64,000 nucleotides of DNA from Actinomycetota bacterium (GTDB lineage: Bacteria > Actinomycetota > Thermoleophilia > Solirubrobacterales > Solirubrobacteraceae), in NCBI GenBank assembly GCA_018268595.1, contig JAFDWH010000009.1, positions 372,001 through 436,000 on the forward strand, in the 5' to 3' direction. The notes under the pieces were generated by a model. It searched no databases. It had not been told where the DNA came from and was given only the letters and a program-made list of their open reading frames with translations. Position numbers and translations under genes: made by a program. Below are positions 40,298 through 51,577 of the stretch, piece by piece. The stretch's first letter is position 1; each line of letters opens with the position of its first letter.

Positions 40298-42756
40298 CCG
40301 CGGTCGCGTCCAGGCGCCGCCGCGTCCGTGCCCGCGTCGAGGGCGTCGTGCAGGGCGTCGGCTTCCGCCCGCACGTGCACCGGCTCGCGTGCGAGCTGGG
40401 CGTCGGCGGGCGCGTGTGGAACGACGCGCGCGGCGTCGTCGTGGAGGCCGAGGCGGACGCGGCTTCGCTCGCCGCCTTCCTGGAGCGGATCGCGGCGCAG
40501 GCGCCGCCGCTCGCGCGCGTCGAGCGGGTGCTCGTCGCCGAGGAGCTCGAACCGACCGGAGCGGCTGCCCGCTTCGCGATCGTCGCGAGCCCGCAGGGCG
40601 AGGCGCCCGACGCGCTCGTCGCGCCCGACGCGGCGACGTGCGAGGCGTGCCTGGCGGAGCTGTTCGACCCGGCCGACCGCCGCTTCCGCTACCCGTTCGT
40701 CAACTGCACGAACTGCGGCCCGCGCTTCACGATCGTGCGCGGGGTCCCCTACGACCGGCCGCTGACGACGATGGCGGGCTTCGCGATGTGCGACGCCTGC
40801 CGCGCGGAGTACGAGGACCCGGCCGACCGCCGCTTCCACGCGCAGCCGAACGCGTGCCCGGCGTGCGGGCCGCGCGTGCGGCTGCTCGGCCCGGGCGGCC
40901 GGACGCTGCCGCTCGGCGACGCGCGCGACGCGGTCGCGGCGGCGGCGCGCGCGCTGCTGGCCGGCGCGATCGTGGCGGTCAAGGGGATCGGCGGCTACCA
41001 CCTCGCCTGCCGCGCCGACGACGAGCGCGCGGTCGCGCGGTTGCGCGCGCGCAAGCGGCGCGAGTTCAAGCCGTTCGCGCTGATGGCGGGATCGCTTGAC
41101 GCGGCCGGCGCGCTGGTCGAGCTGGGCGACGCCGAGCGTACGCTGTTGACCGGGCCGGAGCGCCCGATCGTGCTCGCGCCACGGCGGGCGGACGCGCGCG
41201 TGGCCGAGGCGGTCGCGCCGCACGCGCGAGAGCTGGGCGTGATGCTGCCCTACGCGCCGCTGCACCACCTGCTGCTGGCCGACGCCGGCACGCCGCTCGT
41301 GCTGACGAGCGGCAACGTCTCCGACGAGCCGATCGCCTACCGCGACGACGACGCGCTGGAGCGGCTCGCGCCGATCGCCGACCTGATGCTGCTGCACGAC
41401 CGCCCGATCGCGACGCGCACGGACGACTCGGTCGTGCGCGCGGTCGCGGGCCGGCCGCTGACGCTGCGCCGCTCGCGCGGCTTGGCGCCGTCGAGCACGC
41501 CGCTGCCGCTCGCGACGCCGCGCCCGCTGCTCGCCTGCGGCGCGGAGCTGAAGAGCACCTTCTGCGTGGCACGCGGCGCGCGCGCGTGGGTCAGCCACCA
41601 CGTCGGCGACCTCGAGAGCTGGGAGACGCTGCGCTCGTTCACGGAGGGGATCGCGCACTTCGAGCGGCTGTTCGCGGTGACGCCGGAGGTCGTCGTGCAC
41701 GACCTGCACCCGGAGCATCTCTCGACCAAGCACGCGCTCGCGCTGGCGGCGGCGGACGCCGCCGTCGAGCTGCTCGGCGTCCAGCACCACCACGCCCACC
41801 TCGCCGCCTGCCTCGCCGAGCACGGCGAGACCGGCCCCGCGCTCGGCGCGATCTTCGACGGCGCCGGGCTCGGCAGCGACGGCGCGATCTGGGGCGGCGA
41901 GCTGCTGCTCGGCGAGCTCGCCGACAGCGTGCGCGTCGGCGCGCTGCGCGCGGTGCCGCTGCCGGGCGGCGACGCCGCCGTGCGCCAGCCGTGGCGGATG
42001 GCGTGCGCGTGGCTGCTGGCGACGAGCGGCGCGCCGGCCGCCACGCCGCCGCTGCCGCGCGCGCTCGCCGGCCGCGTCGCGCCGGACGCGTGGGCGGCGG
42101 TCGCGCAGCTGGCGCGCGCCGGCGTCGCGTCGCCCGCGACGACGAGCGTCGGGCGGCTGTTCGACGCGGTCGCCGCGCTGTGTGGGATCTGCCCCGAGAT
42201 CGCGTACGAGGGGCAGGCGGCGATCGAGCTGGAGGCCGCGTGCGACCCGTTCGCGCGGGGCGCCTATCCGCTGCCGCTCGACGACGCCGGCGGCTTCACG
42301 ACGCTCGACGCGCGCGCGACGGTCGCGGCCGTCGCCGCCGACCTCGCGCGCGGCGTGCCGGTCGGCGCGGTCGCCGCGCGCTTCCACGCCGGGCTCGCCG
42401 CCGCGACGGCGGAGGCGTGCGCGCACGCCGCCGCGCGCGGAGGCGTGGGGACGGTCATCCTGTCGGGCGGGGTCTTCCAGAACCGGCGCCTGCTGGAGCG
42501 CACGGCGGCGCTGCTGCGCGAGCGCGGGCTGCGCGTGCTCGTGCCGGAGCGGCTGCCGCCCGGCGACGGCGGGATCTCCTACGGGCAGGCGGCGGTCGCG
42601 GCGGCGCGGCTCGCGGCGCGCGCCGCGCCGCCCCCGGCCGCGCCCGCGGCTACGCGCGCGGCGCCGTCCCCGGCCGCACCCGCGGCTACGCGCGCGGCGC
42701 CGTCCCCGGCCGCACCCGCGGCGGCGCCCCCCACCGCTGCCGCGAGAGGCCGCTGA
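40294..42756 (+). CDS. hypF: Carbamoyltransferase HypF
   Basis: 820-residue enzyme that converts carbamoyl phosphate into the HypE-bound thiocarboxamide, source of CN ligands. Domains in order: acylphosphatase (about 10-95, VQGVGFRPHVHRLA), two zinc fingers (CEACLAELFDP...CTNCGPRFT and CDACRAEYEDP...CPACGPRV), a YrdC-like domain (about 205-385, KGIGGYHLACRA), and the C-terminal carbamoyltransferase domain (VQHHHAHLAACLAEHG, FDGAGLGSDG, LSGGVFQNRRLLE). The last 45 residues are an Ala/Pro tail containing a 12-residue tandem repeat. The start overlaps the SIS gene. Confidence 0.96.
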   Translation: MTAVASRRRRVRARVEGVVQGVGFRPHVHRLACELGVGGRVWNDARGVVVEAEADAASLAAFLERIAAQAPPLARVERVLVAEELEPTGAAARFAIVASPQGEAPDALVAPDAATCEACLAELFDPADRRFRYPFVNCTNCGPRFTIVRGVPYDRPLTTMAGFAMCDACRAEYEDPADRRFHAQPNACPACGPRVRLLGPGGRTLPLGDARDAVAAAARALLAGAIVAVKGIGGYHLACRADDERAVARLRARKRREFKPFALMAGSLDAAGALVELGDAERTLLTGPERPIVLAPRRADARVAEAVAPHARELGVMLPYAPLHHLLLADAGTPLVLTSGNVSDEPIAYRDDDALERLAPIADLMLLHDRPIATRTDDSVVRAVAGRPLTLRRSRGLAPSSTPLPLATPRPLLACGAELKSTFCVARGARAWVSHHVGDLESWETLRSFTEGIAHFERLFAVTPEVVVHDLHPEHLSTKHALALAAADAAVELLGVQHHHAHLAACLAEHGETGPALGAIFDGAGLGSDGAIWGGELLLGELADSVRVGALRAVPLPGGDAAVRQPWRMACAWLLATSGAPAATPPLPRALAGRVAPDAWAAVAQLARAGVASPATTSVGRLFDAVAALCGICPEIAYEGQAAIELEAACDPFARGAYPLPLDDAGGFTTLDARATVAAVAADLARGVPVGAVAARFHAGLAAATAEACAHAAARGGVGTVILSGGVFQNRRLLERTAALLRERGLRVLVPERLPPGDGGISYGQAAVAAARLAARAAPPPAAPAATRAAPSPAAPAATRAAPSPAAPAAAPPTAAARGR
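42646..42717 (+). repeat. Two 36-bp tandem repeats in the hypF tail
   Basis: Two identical 36-base copies (42646-42681 and 42682-42717), each encoding the 12 residues AATRAAPSPAAP, plus a partial similar unit on each side. They expand a low-complexity Ala/Pro tail after the HypF catalytic domain and look like recent slippage. Confidence 0.8.
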
Positions 42757-42757
42757 C

Positions 42758-43639
42758 GTGCACGGCCTCGACGAGGCGATCGCCGGCCTCGCCCGCGCGC
42801 ACGGGTCGCTCGTCGTGCTGGCGGTCGCGCTGCTGCTCGGCCTGCGCCACGCGACCGACCCCGACCACCTCGCGGCCGTCTCGACGCTGATCGCGACGGA
42901 GCCGGCGGACGGCGCGCGGCGCGCGGGCCGGCTCGGGCTCGCGTGGGGGCTCGGCCACGCAACGGCGCTGTTCGCGCTCGGACTGCCGCTCGTGCTGCTG
43001 GGGGTCCGCCTGCCGGAGCCGGCGCAGCGCGGCGCGGAGCTGCTCGTCGGACTCGCGATCGTCGCGCTCGCCGTGCGCCTGCTGGTGCGCTGGCGGCGCG
43101 GGCGCTACCACGCGCACGTGCACCGCCACGGCGCGGTCGCGCACCGCCACCTGCACGCGCACGCGGCGGGCGGCGGCCACGCGCACGCGGCGGGCGGCCA
43201 AGCGCACGCGGCGGGAGGCCACGCGCAGGCGCCAGGCGGCCGCGCGCATGCGGCAGGCGGCGAGCACGCCGCCGGCCACCACGCGCACGCCGCAGGCGGC
43301 CCCGCGCACGCGCACCGCCACGAGCCGGCGGCGCGCCTCGGCCGCTCGCCGCTGCAGGCCTACGGCATCGGCCTGCTGCACGGGATCGGCGGCTCCGCCG
43401 GCGTCGGCCTGCTGCTGCTCGCCGCGATCCCCGGCCGCGCGCAGGCGGCCGGCGCGCTCGTCGCCTTCGCGCTCGCGGCGGCGGCGTCGATGGCGACGCT
43501 CTCCTACGGCTTCGGCCGCGCGCTCGCGCGCGCCCCCGCGCGACGCCGCACGCTCGCGTTCGCACCCGCGCTCGCGACGGCCGCGCTCGCGTTCGGCGCC
43601 TGGTACGCGCTCACCGCCGTCACCGCCGCGCCGCTCTGA
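42758..43639 (+). CDS. Nickel/cobalt transporter (NiCoT-like) with His-rich loop
   Basis: 293-residue membrane protein with about six helices. The helix-2 signature RHATDPDHLAAVSTL (about 30-44) matches the NiCoT HX4DH metal motif. A cytoplasmic or periplasmic loop (about 120-200) is loaded with repeats of the form HAHAAGG, holding roughly 30 His residues and likely binding nickel. It ends the hydrogenase operon, 1 base after hypF, and should supply nickel to the enzyme. The His-rich loop may store nickel in place of the missing HypB His tract. GTG start; a hairpin terminator follows. Confidence 0.85.
   Translation: MHGLDEAIAGLARAHGSLVVLAVALLLGLRHATDPDHLAAVSTLIATEPADGARRAGRLGLAWGLGHATALFALGLPLVLLGVRLPEPAQRGAELLVGLAIVALAVRLLVRWRRGRYHAHVHRHGAVAHRHLHAHAAGGGHAHAAGGQAHAAGGHAQAPGGRAHAAGGEHAAGHHAHAAGGPAHAHRHEPAARLGRSPLQAYGIGLLHGIGGSAGVGLLLLAAIPGRAQAAGALVAFALAAAASMATLSYGFGRALARAPARRRTLAFAPALATAALAFGAWYALTAVTAAPL
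43120..43325 (+). repeat. Degenerate His-Ala-Gly heptad repeat in the nickel transporter gene
   Basis: Imperfect 21-base units encode HAHAAGG-like heptads (AHAHAAGGGHAHAAGGQAHAAGG and variants). They give a His-rich loop between membrane helices. Units vary by single codons, which argues for selection for His and Gly rather than very recent duplication. Confidence 0.7.
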
Positions 43640-43640
43640 T

Positions 43641-43659
43641 CCACCCCCCGATCGGGTGG
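43641..43659 (+). terminator. Hairpin after the hydrogenase operon
   Basis: CCACCC (43641-43646) pairs with GGGTGG (43654-43659) across a 7-base loop, starting one base after the nickel-transporter stop. No U-tract is evident, as is usual for very GC-rich genomes, so it may act as a GC-type or Rho-assisted terminator. Confidence 0.5.
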
Positions 43660-43721
43660 CGCTAAAGACTGCATGGTCGGTCTTCGCGCGCCGCCATCCC
43701 GCCCCGAAGCATCCTCTGGCG

Positions 43722-43746
43722 TAAGATAGTTGGAGTTCAAACTATC
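43722..43746 (+). promoter_or_regulatory. Promoter/operator of the 3-hydroxyacyl-CoA dehydrogenase gene
   Basis: A -10-like TAAGAT (43722-43727) overlaps a 22-base dyad at 43725-43746 with arms GATAGTT and AACTATC. Nearly the same layout occurs before the acyl-CoA dehydrogenase gene (49498-49522), where CTCTGGC, TAAGAT and the dyad are all repeated. Two copies in front of two beta-oxidation genes point to one regulator. Confidence 0.7.
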
Positions 43747-43769
43747 TGAGAGCAGAGCGAGGAACCCAG

Positions 43770-44654
43770 ATGACCACCCAGCCCGTCAGCTCGGTCGGCG
43801 TCGCCGGCGCCGGCTTCATGGGCTCCGGCATCGCGGAGACGGTCGCGCGCGCCGGCATGCGCGTGACCCTCTACGAGCCCGACGCCAAGCCGCTCGCGCG
43901 CTCGCGCGAGCGCATCGACCAGTCCGTCGCGCGCGCGCTCCGCGGCGGCAAGCTGACCCCGCAGGAGGGCGTCCAGCTCGTCGAGCGGATCGTCTGGACC
44001 AGCGACCTCGCCGACCTCGAGGACGCCGACGTCGTGATCGAGGCGATCGTCGAGGACCTCGACACCAAGCGCGACCTGTTCGCCCGTCTCGACACGGCCG
44101 CGCCCAACGCCCGCATCCTCGCGTCCAACACCTCCTCGATCCCGATCGCCTCGCTCGCGGCCGCGACGAGCCGGCCGGAGCGCGTCTGCGGCCTGCACTT
44201 CTTCAGCCCGGTGCCGGTGATGAGCCTCGTGGAGGTCGTCGTCGGGCTCGACACGAGCCTCGCCACGATCACCGAAGCCGACGCGTTCGCGGCGCAGCTC
44301 GGCAAGCACGCCGTGCGCACGAAGGACCGCGCCGGCTTCATCGTCAACTTCCTGCTCGTCCCCTACCTGATGAGCGCCGTGCGGATGCTCGAGGACGGCT
44401 TCGCCACGCGCGAGGACATCGACGAGGGCATGCGCCAGGGCTGCGGCCACCCGATGGGCCCGCTCACGCTCTGCGACTTCATCGGCCTCGACGTCCTGCA
44501 AGCGGTCTGCGACTCGCTCTACGACGAGTTCAAGCAGCCCGAGTACGCGCCGCCCGCGCTGCTGCGCCGCATGACCGCCGCCGGCCGCCTCGGCCGCAAG
44601 AGCGGTCGCGGCTTCTACGACTACGCGCCGGAGCGCCAGACGGTCCCGGCCTGA
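43770..44654 (+). CDS. 3-hydroxyacyl-CoA (3-hydroxybutyryl-CoA) dehydrogenase
   Basis: 294-residue NAD-dependent dehydrogenase of beta-oxidation. The Rossmann motif GAGFMGSGIA is at about 12-21; catalytic His lies in GLHFFSPVPVMSLVEVV and the C-terminal domain begins near DRAGFIVNFLLVPYL with GHPMGPLTLCDFIGLD and GRKSGRGFYDY. A GAGG ribosome-binding site precedes the ATG. Promoter and operator closely resemble those of the acyl-CoA dehydrogenase gene 5 kb downstream, which suggests shared control. A divergent-convergent MarR gene follows. Confidence 0.93.
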   Translation: MTTQPVSSVGVAGAGFMGSGIAETVARAGMRVTLYEPDAKPLARSRERIDQSVARALRGGKLTPQEGVQLVERIVWTSDLADLEDADVVIEAIVEDLDTKRDLFARLDTAAPNARILASNTSSIPIASLAAATSRPERVCGLHFFSPVPVMSLVEVVVGLDTSLATITEADAFAAQLGKHAVRTKDRAGFIVNFLLVPYLMSAVRMLEDGFATREDIDEGMRQGCGHPMGPLTLCDFIGLDVLQAVCDSLYDEFKQPEYAPPALLRRMTAAGRLGRKSGRGFYDYAPERQTVPA

Positions 44655-44670
44655 GCGGCGCGGCCGGCGC

Positions 44671-45189
44671 TCACGTCTCGAAGTCGTGCGCGCCGGCGCG
44701 CAGCCGGCGCAGCACCGCGGTCGTCGCGTCGAGGTCCGCGACCCGTAGCGGCTGGGTGCCGAAGCGGATCGCGTTGAGCGCCTCGGTCGCGGCGCCGGCG
44801 ACCTCGCGCCCGCGCTCGCTGATCGTCGCGAGCGTCGTGCGGCGGTCGCTCGGGTGCGGCGTGCGGGTCGCGTAGCCGCGCTTCTCGAGCCCGTCGATCA
44901 GGTTCGTCACGCTCGCCGGGTGGACCTGCAGCCGCGCGCCCATCTTGCCGAGCGGCAGCGACCCGCGCCGGCTGAGGAACAGCAGCATCAGCGCCTCGTA
45001 GCGGGGGAACGTCAACTCGAACGGCACGAGCGCGTCGTTGAGCCGCGCGATCAGGATCTGCTGCGCGCGCATGATCGACGTGACCGCCATCATCGGCGGC
45101 GCCGAGGCGGCGCCCCAGTGCGTGCGCCACTGGCGGCCGGCCTCCTCGATCGGGTCGAAGCTGAGCGGATCGGACAACCGCCGCAGCAT
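44671..45189 (-). CDS. MarR family transcriptional regulator
   Basis: 172-residue winged-helix regulator. The core (about 55-145) contains LTFPRYEALMLLFLSRRGSLPLGKMG, the recognition helix HPASVTNLIDGLEKRGYATR and wing SDRRTTLATISERGREV. ATG 45189 starts the coding-like region. It is placed between two fatty-acid oxidation genes carrying the same dyad operator, so it is a candidate regulator of both, perhaps responding to acyl-CoA. No copy of that dyad is found in front of its own gene, which weakens the idea. Confidence 0.88.
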   Translation of the reverse strand: MLRRLSDPLSFDPIEEAGRQWRTHWGAASAPPMMAVTSIMRAQQILIARLNDALVPFELTFPRYEALMLLFLSRRGSLPLGKMGARLQVHPASVTNLIDGLEKRGYATRTPHPSDRRTTLATISERGREVAGAATEALNAIRFGTQPLRVADLDATTAVLRRLRAGAHDFET

Positions 45190-45312
45190 GTCACGGGCGG
45201 CGGCAGGTCGTCGCACGGCCCGATCGTCCACCCGCCTCGCCGGCGGCCGGCGAGCGGCGCAAGCCCCCTTGCGCCGCTCGCGCGGGGCCTTCTCACGGTC
45301 GATGCGCCGAGC

Positions 45313-47001
45313 ATGATCGAACGACGGAGACTCGCCCTCGCGCTGCTGACCGCCCTCGCGACCGCCGGGTGCCTTGCGCCGCCAGCCGGCGCCGCCGCCC
45401 CCCGGCCGGCGCTCGCGACGACCGTCAACGGCGACAGCGTCGCGACGTTCGACGCCTTGACCGGGGTGTTCGGTGCGCCGCTCGCGCTCGGCGGGCACCT
45501 GTGGGGCGTCGCGATCGCGCCTGACGGCGCGAGCGCGTACGTCGCGGACGAGTCGGCCGACAGCGTGATCCCGGTCGACGTGGCGACCGGCACGCTCGGC
45601 ACGCCGATCCCGGTCGGCAGCTCGCCGCGCATCCTCGGCATCACGCCCGACGGCGCGACCGCCTACGTCGCCAACATCGGCAGTGGCACCGTCACCCCAA
45701 TCGACACGGCGACGAACACGGCCGGCGCCCCGATCGCCGTCGGCTCCGGCCCGCACGGGATCGCGATCGCGCCGGACGGCTCGCGCGTCTACGTCGCCAA
45801 CCTCGGCGGCAGCGTCTCCGTGATCGACACGGCGACGAACACGGTCCTCGCCACGATCGCGACCGGCGGCTCGCCGTACACGATCGCGATCACGCCCGAC
45901 GGCGCGACCGTCTTCGCGACCGACCTCGGCAACGCCGACGTCTTCCGCATCGACACGGCGACCGACACCGCCAGCACGATCGCGATCCCCGTCCCCGCCT
46001 TCGGCGTCGCCGTCGCGCCCGACGGCAGAACCGCCTACGTCAGCGCGTCCAGCATGCAGGCGCTGCTGCCGATCGACACGGCGACCGGCACGGTCGGCAC
46101 GCCGATCTCGATCGGCTCGAGCCCGGAGGGGATCGGGATCACGCCCGACGGCAGCACCGCCTGGGTGACCGACGTCGCGACCGACACGATCACGCCGCTC
46201 GACCTCGCGAGCGGGACCGCCGGGACGCCGACGCCCGTCGGGCACTCGCCGATGACCGTCGCGATCACGCCGGACCGCTCCCCCACGGCCGCGTTCACGG
46301 CCAGCCCCGACGGCCTCACCGCGACGCTCGACGCGTCCGCCTCGAGCGACCCCGACGGCAGCGTCGCCCGCTACGCCTGGGACTTCGGCGACGGCCAGAC
46401 CGCGACGACCGCGCAGCCGACCGTCAGACACGTCTACGCGCAGGGCGGCAGCCACAGCGTCACGCTCACCGTCACCGACGACGAGCGCTGCTCGGACGCG
46501 CTCGTCTTCACCGGCCAGACGGCCGCGTGCACCGGCTCGCCGGGCGCGCGCGTCGTGCACGCCGTCACGGTGACGGCGCCGTCGCAGAGCTCCCACTCGA
46601 CCCCGCACGGCGGGCCGCCCGCGCGCCAGGTGATCGAGCGCTTCACGCTCGCGCGCCGCTGCGTGCGCCCGGGCCGCGACGGCACGGCGCGCGTCGGCCT
46701 GCGCCTGCGCCTCGCGCTGCCGGGCGCGGTGGACGTCGAGGTCGACCGCGCGCTGACGGCCGTGAGCGCCGAGCGCTGCCCGAAGCGCAACCCGGACCGC
46801 CGCTACGCCGGCAAGCTGCGCCGGGTCGCGACGCTCGACGGCCTGCCCACGCAGGCGGCCGCCGCGTCGGTGCGGCGCACGCTGACGCGCGGCTTCGCGC
46901 TGCGGCCCGGTCTCTACCGCGTCGTCGTGCGCGCGCACGGCCCCGGCGGCGCGCTGACGCGCCCGGCCTACCGCTGGGTACGCGTGCTCGCGCGCGCCTG
47001 A
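45313..47001 (+). CDS. Secreted YVTN-type beta-propeller protein with PKD domain
   Basis: 562-residue exported protein. A signal peptide covers about residues 1-27 (hydrophobic ALALLTALATAG; a Cys at about 20 could be lipidated, but the lipobox is weak). About seven to eight repeats of roughly 42 residues follow, each like GIAITPDGSTAYVAN...VIDTATNT, forming a YVTN/NHL-type propeller (about 35-320). A PKD domain (about 325-405: DASASSDPDGSVARYAWDFGDG) and a C-terminal region of about 130 residues complete it. It probably acts at the cell surface in binding; the ligand is unknown. Confidence 0.85.
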   Translation: MIERRRLALALLTALATAGCLAPPAGAAAPRPALATTVNGDSVATFDALTGVFGAPLALGGHLWGVAIAPDGASAYVADESADSVIPVDVATGTLGTPIPVGSSPRILGITPDGATAYVANIGSGTVTPIDTATNTAGAPIAVGSGPHGIAIAPDGSRVYVANLGGSVSVIDTATNTVLATIATGGSPYTIAITPDGATVFATDLGNADVFRIDTATDTASTIAIPVPAFGVAVAPDGRTAYVSASSMQALLPIDTATGTVGTPISIGSSPEGIGITPDGSTAWVTDVATDTITPLDLASGTAGTPTPVGHSPMTVAITPDRSPTAAFTASPDGLTATLDASASSDPDGSVARYAWDFGDGQTATTAQPTVRHVYAQGGSHSVTLTVTDDERCSDALVFTGQTAACTGSPGARVVHAVTVTAPSQSSHSTPHGGPPARQVIERFTLARRCVRPGRDGTARVGLRLRLALPGAVDVEVDRALTAVSAERCPKRNPDRRYAGKLRRVATLDGLPTQAAAASVRRTLTRGFALRPGLYRVVVRAHGPGGALTRPAYRWVRVLARA

Positions 47002-47047
47002 CGCGCCGGCCTGCCGCCCGGCCGGGCCCGCGCCTAGCATGGGGACG

Positions 47048-49456
<2,409 letters not shown>

Positions 49457-49459
49457 GAG

Positions 49460-49483
49460 CCGGCGCGGGCAGCCGGCGCCGGC
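49460..49483 (+). terminator. Hairpin after the UvrA-like gene
   Basis: GCCGGCGC (49460-49467) and GCGCCGGC (49476-49483) can pair across 8 bases, immediately after the stop codon and before the next promoter. Short and without a U-tract, so termination is only probable. Confidence 0.4.
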
Positions 49484-49497
49484 AAGACGCTCTGGCA

Positions 49498-49522
49498 TAA
49501 GATAGTTGGAGATCCAACTATC
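49498..49522 (+). promoter_or_regulatory. Promoter/operator of the acyl-CoA dehydrogenase gene
   Basis: TAAGAT (49498-49503) overlaps a perfect dyad at 49501-49522: arms GATAGTTGGA and TCCAACTATC around a GA centre. CTCTGGC precedes it, as in the promoter at 43722-43746. A regulator bound to the dyad would cover the -10 and start site. Confidence 0.75.
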
Positions 49523-49537
49523 GAAGGAGCTGGCGTC

Positions 49538-50689
49538 GTGTTCGAGGAGCTGTATGCGCTGCCGCCGGAGCTGGTCGACCTGCGGGCGATGGTGCGTCAG
49601 CTCGCGCAGGAGCGGATCGCGCCGCGCGCGGCGGAGATCGACGCCAGCGCGCAGTACCCGGCCGACGTGCGCGCGCTGCTGGCCGAGCACGACGTCCTCG
49701 GGCTGCCGTTCGACGAGCGCCACGGCGGCACCGGCACCGGCACGCTGATGCTGAACGTCGCGATCGAGGAGCTCGCCGCCGCGTGCGCCTCCAGCGCGCT
49801 GATCCTGATGCTGCAGGAGCTCGGCACGCTGCCGCTCAAGCTGTTCGGCAGCGAGGAGCAGCAGCAGCGCGTGCTGCCGAAGTGCGCGAGCGGCGAGTGG
49901 CTCGCCGCCTTCGCGCTGTCCGAGGCCGAGGCCGGCTCCGACCCCGCCGCGATGCGCACGCGCGCCGTCCAGGACGGCGACGAGTGGGTCATCAACGGCG
50001 AGAAGACGTGGATCTCCAACGCCGGCGTCGCCGACTTCTACGTCGTCTTCGCCTCGACCGACCGCGAGCGGCGCCGCACGACCGCGTTCCTCGTCGAGAG
50101 AGACCGGCCCGGCCTGACGATCGGCAAGCTCGAGCACAAGCTCGGCATCAAGGGCTCCCCCACCGGCTCGCCCGTCCTCACCGACGTGCGCGTGCCCGCC
50201 GAGAACGTGATCGGCGAGGTCGGCGGCGGCCTGCGCGTCGCGCTCGGGACGCTCGAGCGCAGCCGCCTCGGCGCAGCCGCGCAGGCGGTCGGGATCGCGC
50301 AGGGCGCGACCGACTACGCGAACGCGTACGCGAAGGAGCGCGTCACCTTCGGCCAGCCGCTCAACCGCCACCAGGGCATCCAGTTCAAGCTGGCCGAGAT
50401 GGAGACGCGCACCGCCGCCGCGCGCGAGCTGCTCTACAAGGCGTGCGCGCTCGCCGACCGCGCGCAGCCGCCGGCCGACCTCGGCAAGTGGACCTCGATG
50501 GCGAAGCTGTGCGCCGCCGACACCGCGATGGCCGTCACGGTCGACGCCGTGCAGGTCCTCGGCGGCTACGGCTACACGACCGAGTACCCCGTCGAGCGGA
50601 TGCTGCGCGACGCCAAGATCACGCAGATCTACGAGGGCACGAGCGAGATCCAGCGGATCGTGATCGCGCGCGCGATGGCCGGGGCGTAG
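49538..50689 (+). CDS. Acyl-CoA dehydrogenase
   Basis: 383-residue FAD enzyme catalysing the first step of acyl-CoA beta-oxidation. Family patterns include FALSEAEAGSDPAAMRTRA, WVINGEKTWISNAG, ERVTFGQPLNRHQGIQFKLAEM, QVLGGYGYTTEYPVERMLRDAK and the catalytic-base segment QIYEGTSEIQRIVIAR. GTG 49538 follows AAGGAG 8 bases upstream. Operator sharing with the 3-hydroxyacyl-CoA dehydrogenase gene ties the two into one pathway. Chain-length specificity cannot be told. Confidence 0.95.
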   Translation: MFEELYALPPELVDLRAMVRQLAQERIAPRAAEIDASAQYPADVRALLAEHDVLGLPFDERHGGTGTGTLMLNVAIEELAAACASSALILMLQELGTLPLKLFGSEEQQQRVLPKCASGEWLAAFALSEAEAGSDPAAMRTRAVQDGDEWVINGEKTWISNAGVADFYVVFASTDRERRRTTAFLVERDRPGLTIGKLEHKLGIKGSPTGSPVLTDVRVPAENVIGEVGGGLRVALGTLERSRLGAAAQAVGIAQGATDYANAYAKERVTFGQPLNRHQGIQFKLAEMETRTAAARELLYKACALADRAQPPADLGKWTSMAKLCAADTAMAVTVDAVQVLGGYGYTTEYPVERMLRDAKITQIYEGTSEIQRIVIARAMAGA

Positions 50690-50713
50690 GCCCCCGCCGG
50701 CGGGCGCGGCGGG

Positions 50714-51577
50714 TCACTCCGTCCGCGCGAACTGGACGATCGCGAGCGCCAGCAGCGCGAGCCCGAGCGCCAGCACGATCGCCATCTCGACGAGCGCCGG
50801 CACGCGCCAGCCGAACCACGTCACGCCGGCGTCGAGCGTGCGCCGCGCGGCGTCGGAGATCGCGAGATGGTCGAACACGAGCCGCCGCATCGGGTCGACG
50901 GCGTAGGTCAGGGGGTTGAGGCGGTTGAGCAGCTCGAGCCACGTCGGCAGCCCGGAGACCGGGTAGAGCGCGCCGGACAGGAAGAACATCGGCATCACGA
51001 GCATCTGCATCACGGACGTGAACGACTGCAGCTGTCTGATGCGCACGGCGACCAGCAGGCCGAACGCGGTCACCGTGAACGCCAGCAGCAACAGCAGGCC
51101 GAACAGGCCGAGCAGCAGCAGCGGGTCGTAGGGCACGTGCACGAGGCCGGCGAGCGCGAGCATGATCGCGCCCTGGAGCGCGGCGACGGTCGCGCCGCCG
51201 AGGCACTTGCCGACGACGATCGACGAGCGCCGCACCGGCGCGACCATCATCTCGCGCAGGAAGCCGAACTCGCGGTCCATCACCAGCGTCGCCGCGCTGA
51301 ACATCGCGCTGAACACGAGCGCCATGCAGAGGACCCCCGGGAAGATGACCGTCTTGAGGTCGACGCCCTCGGTCGACGCGGCCGCGAGCGCCTGCAAGCC
51401 CGACCCGAGCACGAACAGGAACAGCAGCGGCTGGATCAGCAGCGTCACGACTCTCGTGCGGTCGGTCGCGAAGCGCAGCAGGTCGCGCCGCCAGACGATC
51501 CGCACCGCCCGCGCCTCCGACCGCCACGAGCGCTCGGGCACGCGCACGGGGACGACCTCCACGGCCACGGCGCTCAT
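50714..51577 (-). CDS. ABC-2 type transporter permease (DrrB-like)
   Basis: 287-residue membrane protein with about six helices. It has the DrrB/NodJ layout: VTLLIQPLLFLFVLGSGL, MDREFGFLREMMVAPVRRSSIVVGK and MFFLSGALYPVSGLPTWL. Its ATG overlaps the stop of the ATPase gene. The pair probably exports a drug or lipid-like molecule. Expression is likely controlled by the divergent TetR protein. The stop lies 24 bases from the convergent acyl-CoA dehydrogenase stop. Confidence 0.9.
   Translation of the reverse strand: MSAVAVEVVPVRVPERSWRSEARAVRIVWRRDLLRFATDRTRVVTLLIQPLLFLFVLGSGLQALAAASTEGVDLKTVIFPGVLCMALVFSAMFSAATLVMDREFGFLREMMVAPVRRSSIVVGKCLGGATVAALQGAIMLALAGLVHVPYDPLLLLGLFGLLLLLAFTVTAFGLLVAVRIRQLQSFTSVMQMLVMPMFFLSGALYPVSGLPTWLELLNRLNPLTYAVDPMRRLVFDHLAISDAARRTLDAGVTWFGWRVPALVEMAIVLALGLALLALAIVQFARTE

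Noticed and set aside
43120-43325. Regular repeats that could suggest a CRISPR array
   Set aside because: Units are in frame, about 21 bases, without spacers, and encode a His-rich protein loop.
50693-50704. CCCGCCGGCGGG palindrome as a terminator
   Set aside because: Very short and GC-only; such palindromes are common by chance in this DNA, so I did not list it as a feature.
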